Origin: Archilochus colubris
Lineage: Eukaryota > Chordata > Aves > Apodiformes > Trochilidae
DNA: 64,000 bases
Reading direction: 5' to 3'
Assembly (NCBI GenBank): GCA_023079485.1
Contig: CM041090.1
Coordinates: forward strand, 868,001-932,000
This document shows, piece by piece, positions 46,901-61,300 of the stretch. The translations under genes and the position numbers were made by a program. The notes beneath the pieces are model-generated. The model saw only the letters and a list, made by a program, of their open reading frames with translations, did no database searches and had not been told where the DNA came from. The first letter of the stretch is position 1. Every line of letters starts with the position of its first letter.

Positions 46901-49790
46901 ATTCTGAGAAAATGCAGTGACAACAATTCTGCCATTCTGTTGGTTTTATGTCCTTCTGCAGTGAGGATGTTAATTCAGGTTGCTCTGGGTCATTTTGGGC
47001 ATCAGTAACTGGGATGAGACAAGGTCTTTTTCTTTACACAATATGCAGTTATTGGATGAGAATAATTCATTTACTTTTAAAGCAGTAATTGAAATCTGAA
47101 GGTGACAGTTTCCTTGATTTAATTTTCCTTTTTTTTTTTTTTCAATTTTTTTATTATTAATTTTAACATTTATTTTATTTTTATTCCCCTCCTGTTTGGC
47201 AGGAAGAGTCCTGCTCCTTTGGTTTCTGATTGCAATTCTGAGGGAGAGGTCAGGGATTCACATGGATGACAGCCCACCTGAGATATATATGAATTTTTTG
47301 GTGTGTTCCTATAATGAAACTTAATGTTCTGCTCTTTTTTCTGTCCTCTTCCAAATCTATTTCACAGTGGCATGGGTCTCCCTGCCAGCCCTGTCCATGG
47401 CAGAGTGCATTCCAACAGGTGTGTTTTTGTTTTCCTGGCATTGATTTTGCAATTTAGTAGGAAGGAGATACTTTACATCTGTCTTTCAGTCTAGTTTGAA
47501 CAAGTTGAGCTCAAGTAGTGGTTGAGTTGTGGTTTTGATAGAATAATTGTTTGGCAAGCTTGGTCTGTAAACACATGGGTGCTTTCAGCACGTAGTATTT
47601 TGGGGCAGCCATAATGCAATTGCATAATCTTAATGTGCTTTACAAATAGGGGATGTTTATAGGGATTGAATGCAAGCTTTGAGCTGTTGAGAATTCAGAG
47701 CATGAAGAAGAATCTCACTTCTTGCCAGTCTCCCAGGCTTTATTTTAACAACTTCTTCTTTTCATTACATGCATGGTTCAACCTGGGATGAATGTGCTCA
47801 TGATGATACAGGACTGAGATTTGTTTCAGGTTTTATAGGGGCTTCTTAATGAGATGTTGCTCAAATCTTGGTGCTAGTCTGTGGTTCCAGGTGGCTCATT
47901 TGTGACTGTTGTGATCTGACTCATTGCTCCTCTGCCCCAAGTGATTTAGTAAGAGAAAGTTCTGGTAAGCATTCAGGAAATGCTGAAAATCATATGAAAC
48001 GAAAAAGGAGAGAACAACACTTCTTGTGATAATGAGAGTGACATAGATGACTAAAAGTATTTATATGTATTCAGTTTTGAGGACTACTAAATCTGAGCCT
48101 TAGATACTTGCTTTTTGCTGCTTTTGCTTTCTCTGCTGGTTTTTTGCTCCCTCCCCACACTTTTTTCTCCCTCAATATGAAGGGAAAAATATAAGATATG
48201 GCATTTTTTCAAGCAGTTGTTTTTCCATTGTTCTGCTAGCTTCAGGACTGCCTGCACTGGAGATAATAAATGTGGCATGTTACATTAAAAAGTCCCTGAT
48301 CTTCAATGGGTTCAGGTCTTGAATCAAACTGTAATTCTGACCTTGATGTTGGCCTGTGGTCACAATTTTGTACTGTGGAGAAGAAAATCACTCTTCTTGT
48401 TAAACTCTGGTTATCTTCATGCAATTTCACCAATCCCTGTATACCGTGTATAACTATTTCCTGCTTTTATTTGTGATTTTAGGTGTGGATTTTTTCTTTT
48501 TTAATCCCTTCAGGACTGTAATTGTCTATAATTTTTGTTTGTATTGAAACCAAGCTCTGTCTCTGTCAGTTTTTCTCTAGTCCTTGTATTATCTTTCTGA
48601 ACAATATGAGTGAAAAACTGTTGCCATGAACATTAGACTTGATGTGGTTCTATTTTCTGTTTTTCTTTCTAAAATACCAGTGTTTTCACTGGCCTTTTGA
48701 TGGTGTAAACCTGGTATTTTCAGTGAATTATCCAGAGTAACTTGAAGTCTTTTTCTGAAGGGCTTGCAATAAATGTGGTCTGTTGTTACGGAGATTCACT
48801 TGAGGTTATTTTTCTCTTCCTATTGTATTTATTGGAAATGGATTTCATTTCTTGTTTTGTTTCACAATCAGCTCTTCACTGCACAGACCTTTTGTAGCTA
48901 TCCACAGTTACTTTCTGACAAATTCTACATCTGAATCTTGAACTTTTTACCTTTGCAAAGTTTACAAGAGTTTCTCTCAGTTTATGCTATGTTTTTGAGC
49001 ATAGGTCTAAATGTAGTTTCTTGAGACAGCTTATCAGTGTGTCATCCTCTTTCCTTATTTTTTTCTCCCTTGGTGACCATTTGAAAAAGCTTATTCCTTC
49101 TGCTTGTTTCCCACTTTAGTTGATCAGTTATAATTTCTGGGTAATTTGTCACTCTCTAAGGAAATTGGTTTCTTCAACCCCCTTCAAATGAGAGACTTTG
49201 CTGTTGTCCTAAACATCCATGTATAGTCTTGATTTTTTTGGATGTATTACTTTGACTGTTTTCTGTATGCTGCTTCTTGCCTTTGGCACATCCTAAACAG
49301 CAGAACTCCTCTCTATGGAAATGACAGTGCTTAACTATATACCTTATTGTAAAAAAGAAAAAGTGATGATGTTTTTCTTTGAACTGGCAAGCAAAGATGA
49401 ATAATAAAGAGTATCTCCAGCAGAGCCAAGAGGCACACCTTGTGGTTGTGGCAATGGCATGAGATAACTCTGAATGCGTTTTAACCTGTTGCCTTATGTT
49501 GTCTTAAACCCAAGCTGGTGCACAGTAGAACTGGAAATATTTGAAAGACACATGTTCCCTGCCAATTGTGAGGCAACCACACCCTGGTTTGTTTGCTACA
49601 CTTATGAAGGTGCATTTTTAATATACTGTAAAGAGTTCCTTATGGTTGCTGTGTAATAAGAAGTTCATTTAATGAAGTTCTCGAAAGGAACACGTGCTGT
49701 AAATCTCAGCTGTACTTAACAGGTTCTTTTGTTAGAACACTTTAAACTGGTGAATAAAATGTGTAACTGCGGTTAAGTTCAACCATGTAT
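43947..49790 (+). other. probable intron, no genes seen
   Basis: Strongly T-rich on the + strand, especially 47,100-49,300 (for example the T-run block at about 47,130-47,190). No exon with convincing signals and no further transposon recognised. The ORFs at 44,655-45,662 lack domains. Confidence 0.45.
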
Positions 49791-49872
49791 GGTGTCCCTA
49801 CCCATGCAGCAGGATTGGAACTGGGTGATCTTTAGGGTCCTTTCCAACCCAAGCCATTCTGTGAGTCAGTGT
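49791..49872 (+). mobile_element. CR1 LINE 3' terminus
   Basis: Plus-oriented CR1 end. 'ggtgtccctacccatgcagcagg' is followed by 'attggaactgggtgatctttagggtcctttccaacccaagccattctgtga', which aligns block by block with the canonical CR1 terminus, including the last ATTCTRTGA octamer. About 80 bases remain. Confidence 0.9.
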
Positions 49873-52800
49873 AGTGCTGAGGCAGCTCTTCCTGCCTGTT
49901 CTCTGCTCTCAAGTGGTAGGGAAGTCCCATGGGGATGTCTTTCCTGAACCTTCCTCCTCACCTCCACTCTGCCTGAAAGCATCAATATGCTGCAAATACA
50001 CAGGTGTGTGAGAGAGACCTGTCAGCATCCCAGAGGCTGCCTTCTGCTCAGAGCTGTGCTAAGTAGAGAGGTGGCTACTGTGTGTGTGTTTTGAGGGCCA
50101 ACACGGTAATGTAAAATACAGAGTTGGAGAATAACAGAGAGGCACTGTGTTGGGTTTCAGATCCCAAGGGGAAGATGCTCAGAATAATTCTAGTTTTTAG
50201 AAGTTCTTCTCTGAGGGTCCCAGATGACAGATTAAAAAGGAAATCTGTGTCTGGGCTCAGGTTGCGAAATGCCAAATACAATAGTTATGAAATACAACAT
50301 GAATGAAGTTGTTTCTGATACTCTGACAGATGATATATGTCAATTCTAGAATGATATGAAAAATCACATACCAATTCTAATACAGTATTTCATGGTTCAT
50401 CTTTGTATAACTTCATTTTCCTTCTGGAAATTAACTGCAAGTGTAGTATGATGCTCTGTGACACTTCTGAGCTAAGTCTGTTCTTTTGTATTGCAGAAAA
50501 CAAATTGTATGACTACAAGGTAAAGCAAACACACCCTCCAGTTCCATATTGATAGCCACAAAGAGTCTTATTTTCTGACCTGTTCTTATGAAATCGTGGG
50601 AATAACAAGCACACTTACTGCTTTTAGTTGTAATACAAGAATTTTTCTTGGTGGTCAATATCTACATTTCTTTGTAGCAAACCATCTTGCCTTTCATTTC
50701 TAGGTGCTTTTATAGCTAGAAAATAATGCCTGGTGGAAAAAATATTGAAGTGTTGTGCAGTCAAGATATGCTTCCAAACATAATTATTGCTCGTTAATAG
50801 AATAGTTAGAGTTCTGTAATAATGCTTTTTCCAGTCTGTAGCTTTCCATAGTATTTATTTTACCTGTCCTGTTACCTTGTTGCAGATAGTCAGCAAGTGT
50901 ACATTTTCATTTGGAGGTTCTTTACTGCTTTAAGGTGTGTGTCATCCTCTTTGCTGGCAGCTCAAGTGCTAGAACACAAAAGGAGTTTCTATAAAAACGT
51001 GCTAGCTTACAGAACTGCTGTGGAGTGACCAAATGTGGTTCTGTCTGAAGCCTGAGTCTTCCTACAATACATCAGTATTTTATTATTATGAAAGAGGAGG
51101 GAAAAAAAGCCCCCAAACCAACATTGCAAAACTCTTAAAGGTAAATTTCCATAATTAAATATTAGCTTTCTTGTATCTGCCTTTTATTTTGAGATTGATG
51201 CATTGCTGATGCTGTCAGTCATGCCAACTTGTGAATAGGGAGGTGAGATGTAAGCTGCAATCTGACCCTAAAATGCAAGCTGGCTGAAAGAACTGAAAAT
51301 AATCAGTGCACTAGATACCTTAGGCAGGAAATTACTGTGAGGCAGCCCTCTGAATTACCTGTCTGCAATTATGTCTTGAAACAGAGTGGCTTTGGGTAAT
51401 CTGTGGGACTACAGAATTTAGGAAGTTAGGTGCTATTGTTGGGTTTTGTGAAAGCTCTATCACTGCTGACAAATATTTATTGTAGTTGCATATGTAATCC
51501 CCTCCCTTTTCCTCTGTTCTAAAGGGCAGTGCTATTTGTTCCTTGTTAAACATTGGGGGAAAATGTGTGAGTGTGCTATGACAATCCTACATGAAAAAGA
51601 ACTAAAACTGTGCTTTTGTAGTACTTCTTCACTGATAAAAGAACAATTTAAGTGTATTTCTTTGCATTAGCTTAATGTAAGTAATTATATTTCCATTACA
51701 GTTCTACAATAATCTGAATTTTAAAAACAGAAGCTGTATTATCTCAGTATTCCATGTTTCTGTGTGTAATGGGCTATAACAGTATTGTAATAGTAACAAT
51801 AACAATTTTGATTTTGAAACTATATTCAAGGAGACAGCACTGGAGATTTGTGAGCCAGTCAAAAACGTTTTGGCAAGCTTTATGGATCTGAGGAAGACAA
51901 CAGTTAATGGATTTGGTAGTAAAAATATTTTAAAATTAATTCTGAGGCATTCTTGGCACATTCAGCAAAACAAATACAATGTGTGTGCATTTTAATTGTG
52001 GATGAGATCAAGAGGCTCAGTAGGTATGTGATGATGGCAGTGTGACACTACATGGGGTTTAACATTGAAGTTGCATCTCTGTGGGCTGCCTGTTGTAGAG
52101 CAGTGTATTTATTTAATTAATGGTTCTATTTCTGAACTTCCTTTGGCACGTTATAGTTGGCCAGTGAGGTGGAAAGATTGAGCTTAAGGTTTTTTATTTT
52201 ATGAAACTGCAAATTAAGTTCAGCTTGTAGGGTTCTGAACTGGGAAGATGGCAAAACTGTTTCTTCCTATAACATTTTTGAAGTAGTCCACTTCTGAAAA
52301 AATCATAAACACATAAAAATCATAACAGTTGTAGCCTCCTAAGCATACATGACTCTTCATCTCCATTGATCACTGGAACAGGTCTGTTTGGTATTTCACA
52401 GTCTCATCTATATAGTGTACTAAGGCTTCAAACTTCTTGAGTAAAGGAGCACTGTATTCTCAAATTCCTTGAAAGGTTTCATTATCAGATGTATTAAAAG
52501 CCATTGTTGCCATGACCATGTAATATACAATGGTGCTATACTGCTGGAGGTTATTTCTGATATTTTTGTTAAGCTCTGTAGCAATCTGTGTTGAAATCAG
52601 TGGTGTTAATAAGAACTCCAGTTTTAAACTTGTGTTGTTTTCCATTCACTTTGCATTTTTAGGGTAGGTGAAGTTTTATTTTATTTGAAACTTTGAAATG
52701 GCTGTGACAGCCTCAGAAAATGTTACTCTCAGTTTTCAGGGAAGGTTTTTAAAAATCTTTTAATCTTGACTATGCAAACATGTGAATGATTTGTTAGTGT

Positions 52801-55800
52801 TTTTTATTTACAGTTGTACATTTGCTCTGATTAATGTCTGATGTTTTGCTAAATAAGTTATTTTATTGTGACCTTTCAGTAAAAATGGCCTTTCACATTT
52901 AAAAAAAAATACCTTGTAAGCAGAAGGCTGATTTCACAAGTGTTATGATCTTTTAAGTCCACTTGTTGCCATAGCATAATTGCATGCAAATATACTGACA
53001 TACAAATGCAAGTCCTGAGTTGAAGGAGAGTTCTGTGTGGGTAATGAGCAGAGGACTATTTTAATGTGTCAGACAACTGTGGTGACCATGACTGTGTGCT
53101 TTGAGGTTTTGTTTATGTATTTCATGTGTTCAATTGGAAACAGCAAAGGTCATTTAACAAAGTCAATGGTTTTTGTTCCCCCCCTGCCTCCCCGGTTTCT
53201 AGAAAAATGGTAGGAACAAGAAATAAAGTAAAACAGAATGAGGACTTGGTTTTTATGCTAAACATGGTTACCAAGACCAGCTCCTACATTATTACAAATG
53301 TTCTTTACCATGTATCTTACATATGTGTTTATTTTAGAGTGCTTACAAACTCTTTATTCTTGAGTTGCTGCCTATCCTGTAAAGGCTATTTATTCTCAAG
53401 TCTGATTAATGACTCCATTAGTTCCTGAAAAATAGGATCTGCTCATAGAAGTGTCAGTAGCAAAGTCCATCTGATAGATTGAGCTATGAGTTAAGCTTGT
53501 AGCTGTATGGGAGTACTGGGTTTCAGGGAATCAGTTTTTGAGGATTTGGGAATATAAAATACTGTGTCTCTTACTATGTTTCATTTACTGTATCTAAACC
53601 CTCCTACTGACCCTCCTATTAGAATAGAAGTATGTTATTCAGGAAAAGATGAGCTGAGCTGAAAAACCTTTGCTGCTTACTTTGCATTTACAGAGGAAAA
53701 AAATGGATGGGCAGAGCTTTGGTGCTGTTTACTATGACTTTCTGCTCGAGATACAATTGCTCATCTGTTTCCAATGTCAAAGGATGGACAAAGAGCTTCA
53801 AAATCAGTAATTACTTGGAGGCATGTGAGACAAGTATCTTGCTTTGGAATCTCCAGTCTATTTTTGCTCATGCTTTCCATGAGTTTTGCTTGGTTTTTTG
53901 CTTGCTTGTTTGTTTTATTTAATTAATTCCTTAGTGCTTTTCTCCAGTTGAAGTGTAAGGTGACCCAGTATTTTGAGTTACAGGGCCTTTGAAGATTTTG
54001 TTACTCATCAAGAGCAATGAATTTTCAGAGTATGAATTCTGATGCTTGTGTATATTTTATATACTGGGCTTCACTTGGGTAATATTTTACTGGCATCAGT
54101 CACTGCGTAGCACAGAGCTGCTTTGTAAGGAGCACCAGCTTCTTTGAAGCCTGCCAAAAAGTAGATGTGGGTTGGCAGAATGAATGCCATCCTTTGGATG
54201 AAATTTTTTGATGCTGGGGTTAAGCCACAAAAAGTGGAAGGAAAAAACAATACTGAGTCTGTTACAAGTAAATAAGTTAGTCTTTCAGTATGGAAATACT
54301 GAAAAAAAAAAACCCAACACCTGCTTGGTGTTTCTTCACATTCAGGCATTTTCATCTTTTCCAAAATATTTTGAAATTTGTGAGTGACTTCTCTCAAAAA
54401 TAAAACAAGGTAAATCATTTCAGTAGTGTGCTGAGTAAGCAGGGAATTTTGAGAGTGAATATGATCCAATTTTATTAAGTTATTTGGCTACTGTCTTTAA
54501 GGAGAATTTCAGGGTTATTAGGTGATTTGCTACCTCAGGGGGTATAATGCTTAAGTCATCGTGTTCCTTAACCCAGAATTTTGTGGTGGTTGTATAAGGC
54601 ACTTAAAGTTTGTGAGTACAGAAGACGGGGTGAAGGACAAGTCATGGGAGTTATTTTATGAATGCAATGGGATTTGTAATGCCTGAGAATACAGTGTTAT
54701 TAAATATACCATTTCCTACTCCATCGTTTTCTAAGACAGACTTTGATTTCCCCAGTGGAAATGCATTGTTCTGAAACCACAAGCAGTGAGGGAGTTGAGC
54801 TAAAATTTTGTGAAGAGTCCTAAAATTAAGTTTAAACCTGTATTGAAAATGAGATTTGATCTTTGTGGTAGGCTCCAGACCTTCTCCAAATGTGCATCGT
54901 TCACAAGGTGAGTACCACTGTGTGTGCAGCTGGAGAATGTCTGCTGCAGTTTTGGTTCAAAAAAAAGTGCAAGGGGAAGCTTGGTGGTGGAGTCAGTCTG
55001 TAATTGCACTGCTGCTACAGAGGGTCCTTCTGCTGAAGCATTCTGCATGCCTTCCTTCCAGGAGTATTGCTAGACTGGCACATAGACAGTAAATCACATC
55101 AGCTCATCCATCTGCAGAGACTTTTATGTTTTGGATAGTTTTTTTTTTTTTTTGGCTTCTCAGCCAGAAGAGCAAAGTAATGCAGTGTGCTGGTTATTGT
55201 GGATTAATGTGGACATGAGAGAGGACTGAGATTGTGTGGCTGAGACAAAGTGTCTTCTGCCAAGCAATACAGTGTTGGGTGGCTCTAATGCAGCTGTGAA
55301 ATTTCACTCTTTGCTTTTGCATATATTCCTAATCTAATCCAATAATATAGATATATAAAAAAAATAAGCCTAATTAGTTTAGTGGTGTTCTGAAATCCAG
55401 ATTCTGAATAGCTCTCTTCCTTCCTTCTTCTCCTTTATAAAATCAACTTGAACTGTTTTCTGTAGTGTTGTTACATCAGCTTCCTTTCTGTATCTGATAA
55501 TGATTTCCAGAAAGCAGACAACTAAGGTTTATGTTGTGGTTTGTTGGGGTTTTAGAATTTTTTTTTAATATTTATTTTAAATAAATTATAAGACAAGAAA
55601 ATGCTGTGTTGGCTGATAGGGCTGTGCAATTAAAATAAAATTCTTGCTTTTCTTTTTGAACTGGTGACGTGCACAGCATATCAGCATGAAAGATTATTTT
55701 GTGCTGATTACAGTGTGGTTTTGAGGGAATGTATTCAAGTAAAAGTTTTGTAAAATAATTTTATCAAAACCATAATTGCTTTTGAAAGGCACAGCATTTT

Positions 55801-58313
55801 CTGAATATTTATTATTTCCCTTCTATTCTTCTCTTGTGTTTTGTTGTGCTTGCTCTACCTTCATAAAAGATTACTCTTCTGTGCCTTCCCTAAAAACTAA
55901 ATGCTTTTTATAAAATGTATTGTGTAACTTGTTTGTTCCTTGGCTTCCTTATGGAAAGGATGTCCTTTGTTTGTTGATGTTTATGGATTGCTGTACTGTC
56001 TTGTAAACTTTGTGGATGCTGTTGCATTAAGGATTCTCATGCTTTATATCTTAAAAAAAAAGAAATTACTCATTACAGATGGTTTGAGATGGGATCTAGA
56101 CTAAAACCAGAAGTGAATGTGAAGTGGGGGGGAGGTGTTTAGAGTGGGCATGCACTGGGTGAGGAAAGAAAGGTGTAAAGCAGACAGAAAGATCAGGCCA
56201 TGTAATAATTATTGGTAAGGGAAGAGCCCCTTGTGTAGGGTCCCTGTGTGACCAGGATGAGGAGGTGTGACACTGTTGTGATAATATTGGATGTGCAGCC
56301 TCCTTTCCTGGTTGGTTGTGCTTCTTTTAGGCACCAACTGCTTGAATTTGGAAAGAAAGAATGGGAGAATGTCTCCAGCTTTGTGTCAGTTTCTCCATCC
56401 TTTGCTTCTCAGTGGGTGGCTATCGGGAAATCTCACAGTCCTGTGTCTGGTAGAGATAAGAGTAAATCATGAGTTCTGGGAAACAGTGTAAGTCACTTAC
56501 ATGCAATTTAACTTGAGATTCTGCTTTAGAAAAAAGCAGCCATACGCTGACAAATGTCAACATATGTTCAAAGAAAGGAATATTCATGAAGTGGAACTTG
56601 ACTTAGTCTCCCTTACTGTTCATATTTAAAAAACATCAAATTGCTTTTCAAAAGCAAATAGTTAAAAGGTTTTTTGTCCAGGTCTTCAGACACAAAGCAC
56701 AACCAAATCTTGTGGTTGATGCACAGTAAGACATTATCAGTATGTGAAACTGAAAAGATAGGGCTGATTTCTTAATGACTGTGCTAAAAATAATTTTCCT
56801 GAGTGTAGACAGGAATGCTAGAGTGAAGATGGTGCAGATGCTTATAAGGGAATTATTAAACACGAGGTATTTTTATCCTGTTTTAAAAAATGACAATGAA
56901 ATGTGCTCAGTCACTGGTGCTGAACAGACTGTTCCATTAGGAATTCAGTTTTGTCCCTCGGTTTAGGAGGATCTAAGGCTTTATTTTGTTATGGAGCTAA
57001 AAAGGCTAAAGTGGCTTTGGGATGGTGTGAAACAACCAGGGCTGTATTGAGGGTTCTCTGGCCTCTGTGTTGGTGTGGAAAGGCCACAGATGCTTTTGTT
57101 ACCTTTTTTATCCCAAAGAATTCATAACAGACAGTCTCCTGTCAAAGCTACTGTCTGCTTTGGGACTGGAAGCAAAAGGTAGCTCACTCCTACCTGAATG
57201 TATTTTCTACAGATACTGGGAGGCTCCTGCCTGCAGGTAGATAAAGGACAGTGCAGAGTGAAGCAAGGATTGTATGCTTAGGCTTGTTCTGATGTGTTTG
57301 TGTTCATAAACATTTCTTGTTTCCTTGTGTTTCTCATGTATTATTTTAACAGCATTATGATTTATTATAAAAAGTATTTCTAAACTGTCAGTTGGCATAT
57401 TGGATCTGCAGCTACAATACTAGCTATTTAATAATAGGTTGGACTGTAGGATAATAGATGTTGTAAATTTTATTATGTGTTTTTGAAGTTTTATTAATTT
57501 GTTCACCACCTTTGTCAGGTCACCATAAAGAACAGGGTGTTGCCTTTTAATTTTAAGTTTAATATCTGGTAAATTGCTTTTAGGTATGTGGTTCTTTTTA
57601 AAGTATAAAACATTGAATGGTGAAAAGGCAAGCTTGACTGGAGAAAGCTTTATTAGAGACTACTTTCTGCCTGTCTTGAGAAAACTTTATGAAGGTGGGA
57701 GGGATGATGTGAAGTGGTTTAAAGTGTTGGATGTTTTCATAACTGATTCCAAACAATTCCTCATCTTACATCTTTGTGCAGGTGAGAAAGACGTCTGCTC
57801 CTGTAGGTGCCTGCCTCTGCAGTATGACTTCTCAAATTCTCAGGGGAAAACCCAAACATCTCCAGACAGACCCAAGCTGTCTTTGAAAAAGGCCCTAGGT
57901 TTATCCCACCACTGAATAGTTCCTCCCCTTTCTTCCCAGTTCCTTGCACAGATTGTGCAAGTGCTGTCTATGTAAAACAGGCTTGCTTGGCTCTTTCCTT
58001 CCTTGCCTGTAAGACTAAAGGTATCAGTGTTTACAGCTGAACTGACAGTGTACAAAACAAGTCTGTCTGAATCTGGATTTGCACAGTGAGGTTTGGTTTG
58101 ATTTTTTTTTTCTCCTGTATTTTTCTACCTTGAGAAGGTTCTCCTTCAAATACCTGCTCTGTAGGGCACGTCATGACAAAATAGGTTACATTTCTTATAT
58201 GCAGAGGTGACAGCAGACAGCAAAGAGCATTGTTTTAAAATATAACCTTTGTCTTCTACTGTTTTGGTAGGGAAGGTGCGGAATTGACGATTTTATGTCG
58301 TGTCAGTGATTAA
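49873..58313 (+). other. probable intron, no genes seen
   Basis: No recognised transposon and no coding exon. The + strand stays T-rich. A minus-strand open stretch near 52,460-52,645, extendable in part past a stop to about 52,380, has a protein-like look but matches no family I can name. It is left unannotated. Confidence 0.4.
50497..50519 (+). other. candidate 23-nt micro-exon-like segment
   Basis: The acceptor 'ttcttttgtattgcag' ends at 50,496. It is followed by 23 bases, the last being ...GACTACAAG, then a GTAAAG donor at 50,520. One frame reads N-K-L-Y-D-Y-K without a stop. Both splice signals are near consensus. Chance pseudo-exons are common in long introns, so confidence is low. Confidence 0.25.
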
Positions 58314-58354
58314 TATTAGAATGGTTTGGGTTAGAAGGGACCTTTAAAGGTCCT
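58314..58354 (-). mobile_element. CR1 LINE 3' terminus (minus)
   Basis: 'attagaatggtttgggttagaagggacctttaaaggtc' is a close match to the reverse-complement CR1 end ('ATAGAATGGTTTGGGTTGGAAGGGACCTTTAAAGATC'). Sequence to the right is too decayed to assign. Confidence 0.85.
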
Positions 58355-61300
58355 GTGTGTTAATCAGAACATTGCTGAAGTGGAGCTTGGGTTTGTTAGT
58401 TGTATAGGAATGTTTGTGCTGGTGTGGGCATTCATGGAAAGGAGAGGGCAGAAACTGGAACTTTCTTTTCAGATGAAGCTCATGTCCTTTGTGGCACATT
58501 CATTTCCTACATATCTTACTGTGGGTTTCTGGCTCAGGAGCTTTTTTTAGCCAGACTGTTTTTTAGCAGCACTGTTCAGATGCAGTCAGAGTGCTTTCTG
58601 TAATTTGCTTTGGTCCAAACACAGGGAAAGCCCTGAAGCTTGTTTGAGGAACAGTTTCTATGCAGTTAGAGTGGTCTGGTAAATAGCACCCAGGTGAGGG
58701 CCAGGTAGCAAGAGCATTGAGGAATAGATGCTCAGGTTGTGGTTGAGATATGGTGGTGTCTTGGATTAGGTCCCTGTCTGTGAGTAGTCTTTGGAAAGAT
58801 GGAAAACAACTATTTCTTTTATAAGGCCTAATTAGATGTTTGGGAAAATCTTTGAGAAGCTTTTGGTTAGTGGCTGTATGTAATATGTGGTTGTATAATA
58901 CAGAATAATAGAGGGTAAAAAATGGGAGAAAAATTGGCAATGTAATTTGTGCAGCACTGTGAAAACTTTTAAGGCTTTGTTCTTTTTCAAATGCTGTCTC
59001 TACATTTAAATATAATTTCTTCTGCTGCTTCCCCATAATTTTAGCTCCTTCAATTCAATAATAAAACAGAAGCATTTCTGCTGTCTAAAAAAATAGGAGG
59101 AAGAAGAAGCATAGGGCATCTGTATGTAGGTTGTGGGGTGTATTTTTATTAACTTTAAACTGTTTTTGCCATGTTCTGCTTTTATCAACATTTGTAGCTG
59201 GCATATAGCAACTCCATCCATGAAAACTTCTTTTTACTCTTGTTTTGAAGGCATCAGTTACTGGTGAAATTGCTTTGGTGTTTTGTGATGGTTTTTCAGT
59301 ATTAGTATACTGACAAAGTGGTAGCACTGATGTACAGTTAAGTGTAGAACTGAGTGGATATGGTTTTGAAATTCAGACACTGATGCCTACCACTCCACCC
59401 CAGCACCACCACCACCCCATCATTTACCATGGTAACCACTTGGCTGAAGCTTTTTTAGTCCTTTTGCCTTTAACATGCACACAGGGACTCTTTGAAACAG
59501 AAAAGGAGTTTTGGAGAAGGCTCATCTGGCAGAGGTGTCTCTGGCAGCTGTCGATGAAAACCTGGGCTGAGATTTCAATGAAGCTTTCTCAAGGTGTGAT
59601 GGAATGGCTCGCTTGGGTAGGGCCAAGGATGGTGCACTGCAGAAAAGCAGCATATAGATGAAGATAACTGCTCTGCCATTCCTCACATTCCACAGGGCAA
59701 GGGAAATGGATTTAAATATGCCATATCAAACAAGAGAACTAGGTGGAATTTGTCTCGAAGACCATTTCTTCCTAAATTTTATTTATTTAAAGAAAGGGAA
59801 TTCAGGAAGTGTAAATAATATGCTGGAGACAGAAGCCAGTGGGAGAAAACTTTCTTGGGCCTGGTTGGAAGGTTACTTATTTCTTTGATTTTTGCCTTTT
59901 GCCGTTTTTTGAAGTTGGAACGTGATATCATTGTCATCTTTTACAAAATTAGTCTTGATCTATTAAACTGCAAGCTCAGTGCTAGTCAGTTGGAGCTGCT
60001 ATCAGAAAAAAAGCCTGAGACTCAGTGCAATCTGGGCAAGATTACATTGCTGCCCTATGAAAGTAAGTCAGAAACTTTGATTTTTAAGATAACCTATCAG
60101 AATAACCTCACAGCAACTATGAAGTTGGGCTTCTGCAGTTTTAGCTGTCTGCTTTGAAAACTGTTGCTTGTTGCTTTTTTACAAAGCCTGTTTTTAACCC
60201 TGTGTGCATGAGCATCTTGTGTGTTGGTCCCCTTCTTGTTGATGGGAGGTCTTGTGCTTCTTGTCTTGTGCTTTGTGGTGTCCCTCAAGTTTACTTATAA
60301 TATCAGAGAAGTGGATGTGTATCTGTTACCTGTAAGTAACAAAATCCTATTATGAGGGAATCAGAAAACCTCTCTAACTACAACTCCAGTACCTCATCTT
60401 CCATCATTCCTCCCTTCTCATGGCCTTGACCTTCTCTGGCTTGACCCTGTCCCGCTCAGCTACTCCAGTAGAGAGGCACCCCAGAAGTGTGGGGTGTGAA
60501 GGGGAAGTTGTCTGTCAGGTTACAGCTTGTGGAGATAGTGAACTGTTAGGTAATGTGGCTTGAGTTAATCTGACTTCATCCGTTTATGGGTGTGTGTGTG
60601 GGGGGGTTCAACTGATGATATTTCATTCAGATTGCTTCTTTAATGTCTTCTCCAAGAGAGGATGGTAAAAATAAGCACTGAAGACACTGTGAGAAGAGGG
60701 AATCCCACTTCTGTGTCATGATGGGAGATTGAAAACTCAGGTATCTGGTGTTATCCTTATTTGTTTCAGTTGTTACACCTCACAAATACCTGAATCTTTC
60801 TAGTTTATATATATATATGTATATGTATATATATATATGTGATAAAGGAAATGCCACCTGCCTTGAATGCTGAGGTGGCATGTGAAAGCTCTGCTGCAGC
60901 AGTGTAACCAGTAAATCCCTTTCACCAGTCTTTTGATTGCCTGTTTGTTTTGATTTCATGTGCTGTCATTTGGCCAAATGACTTCCAGATGAGTATTACT
61001 TTTGTGTCTGATTTGCCAGGCAATAGAACCTTGTAAGAGAGAGGAGACTGTGTTGGGCGATGGCTGCAGGGAGGAGAAGGTGAGGTGAAATACATGTATT
61101 TAAAAGTTCAGAGAATCACTTTTTGTAAGTGTAGGTTAATCTGTTATTTTCCCAGAGGGTAACTTGTGTTTCTCTAGATAAATGGAATTAGAGAACAATC
61201 TTTAGGAGGATTAGCTGAAAAAAAAAATGAAAGTTATACAGCTCTCTTAAAATTTTTTTTCTGATGTTTATCTTAAATGGCTGAAGCATTTTTGTTTGTG

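Noticed and set aside
52380..52645. Minus-strand open stretch with a vaguely transposase-like look
   Set aside because: I could not match it to any named family, and it is broken by a stop. Worth a BLASTX search but not supportable as a feature.
57574..57915. 113-codon plus ORF with charged and hydrophobic alternation
   Set aside because: No domain, no good splice signals, and overlapping minus-strand ORFs.
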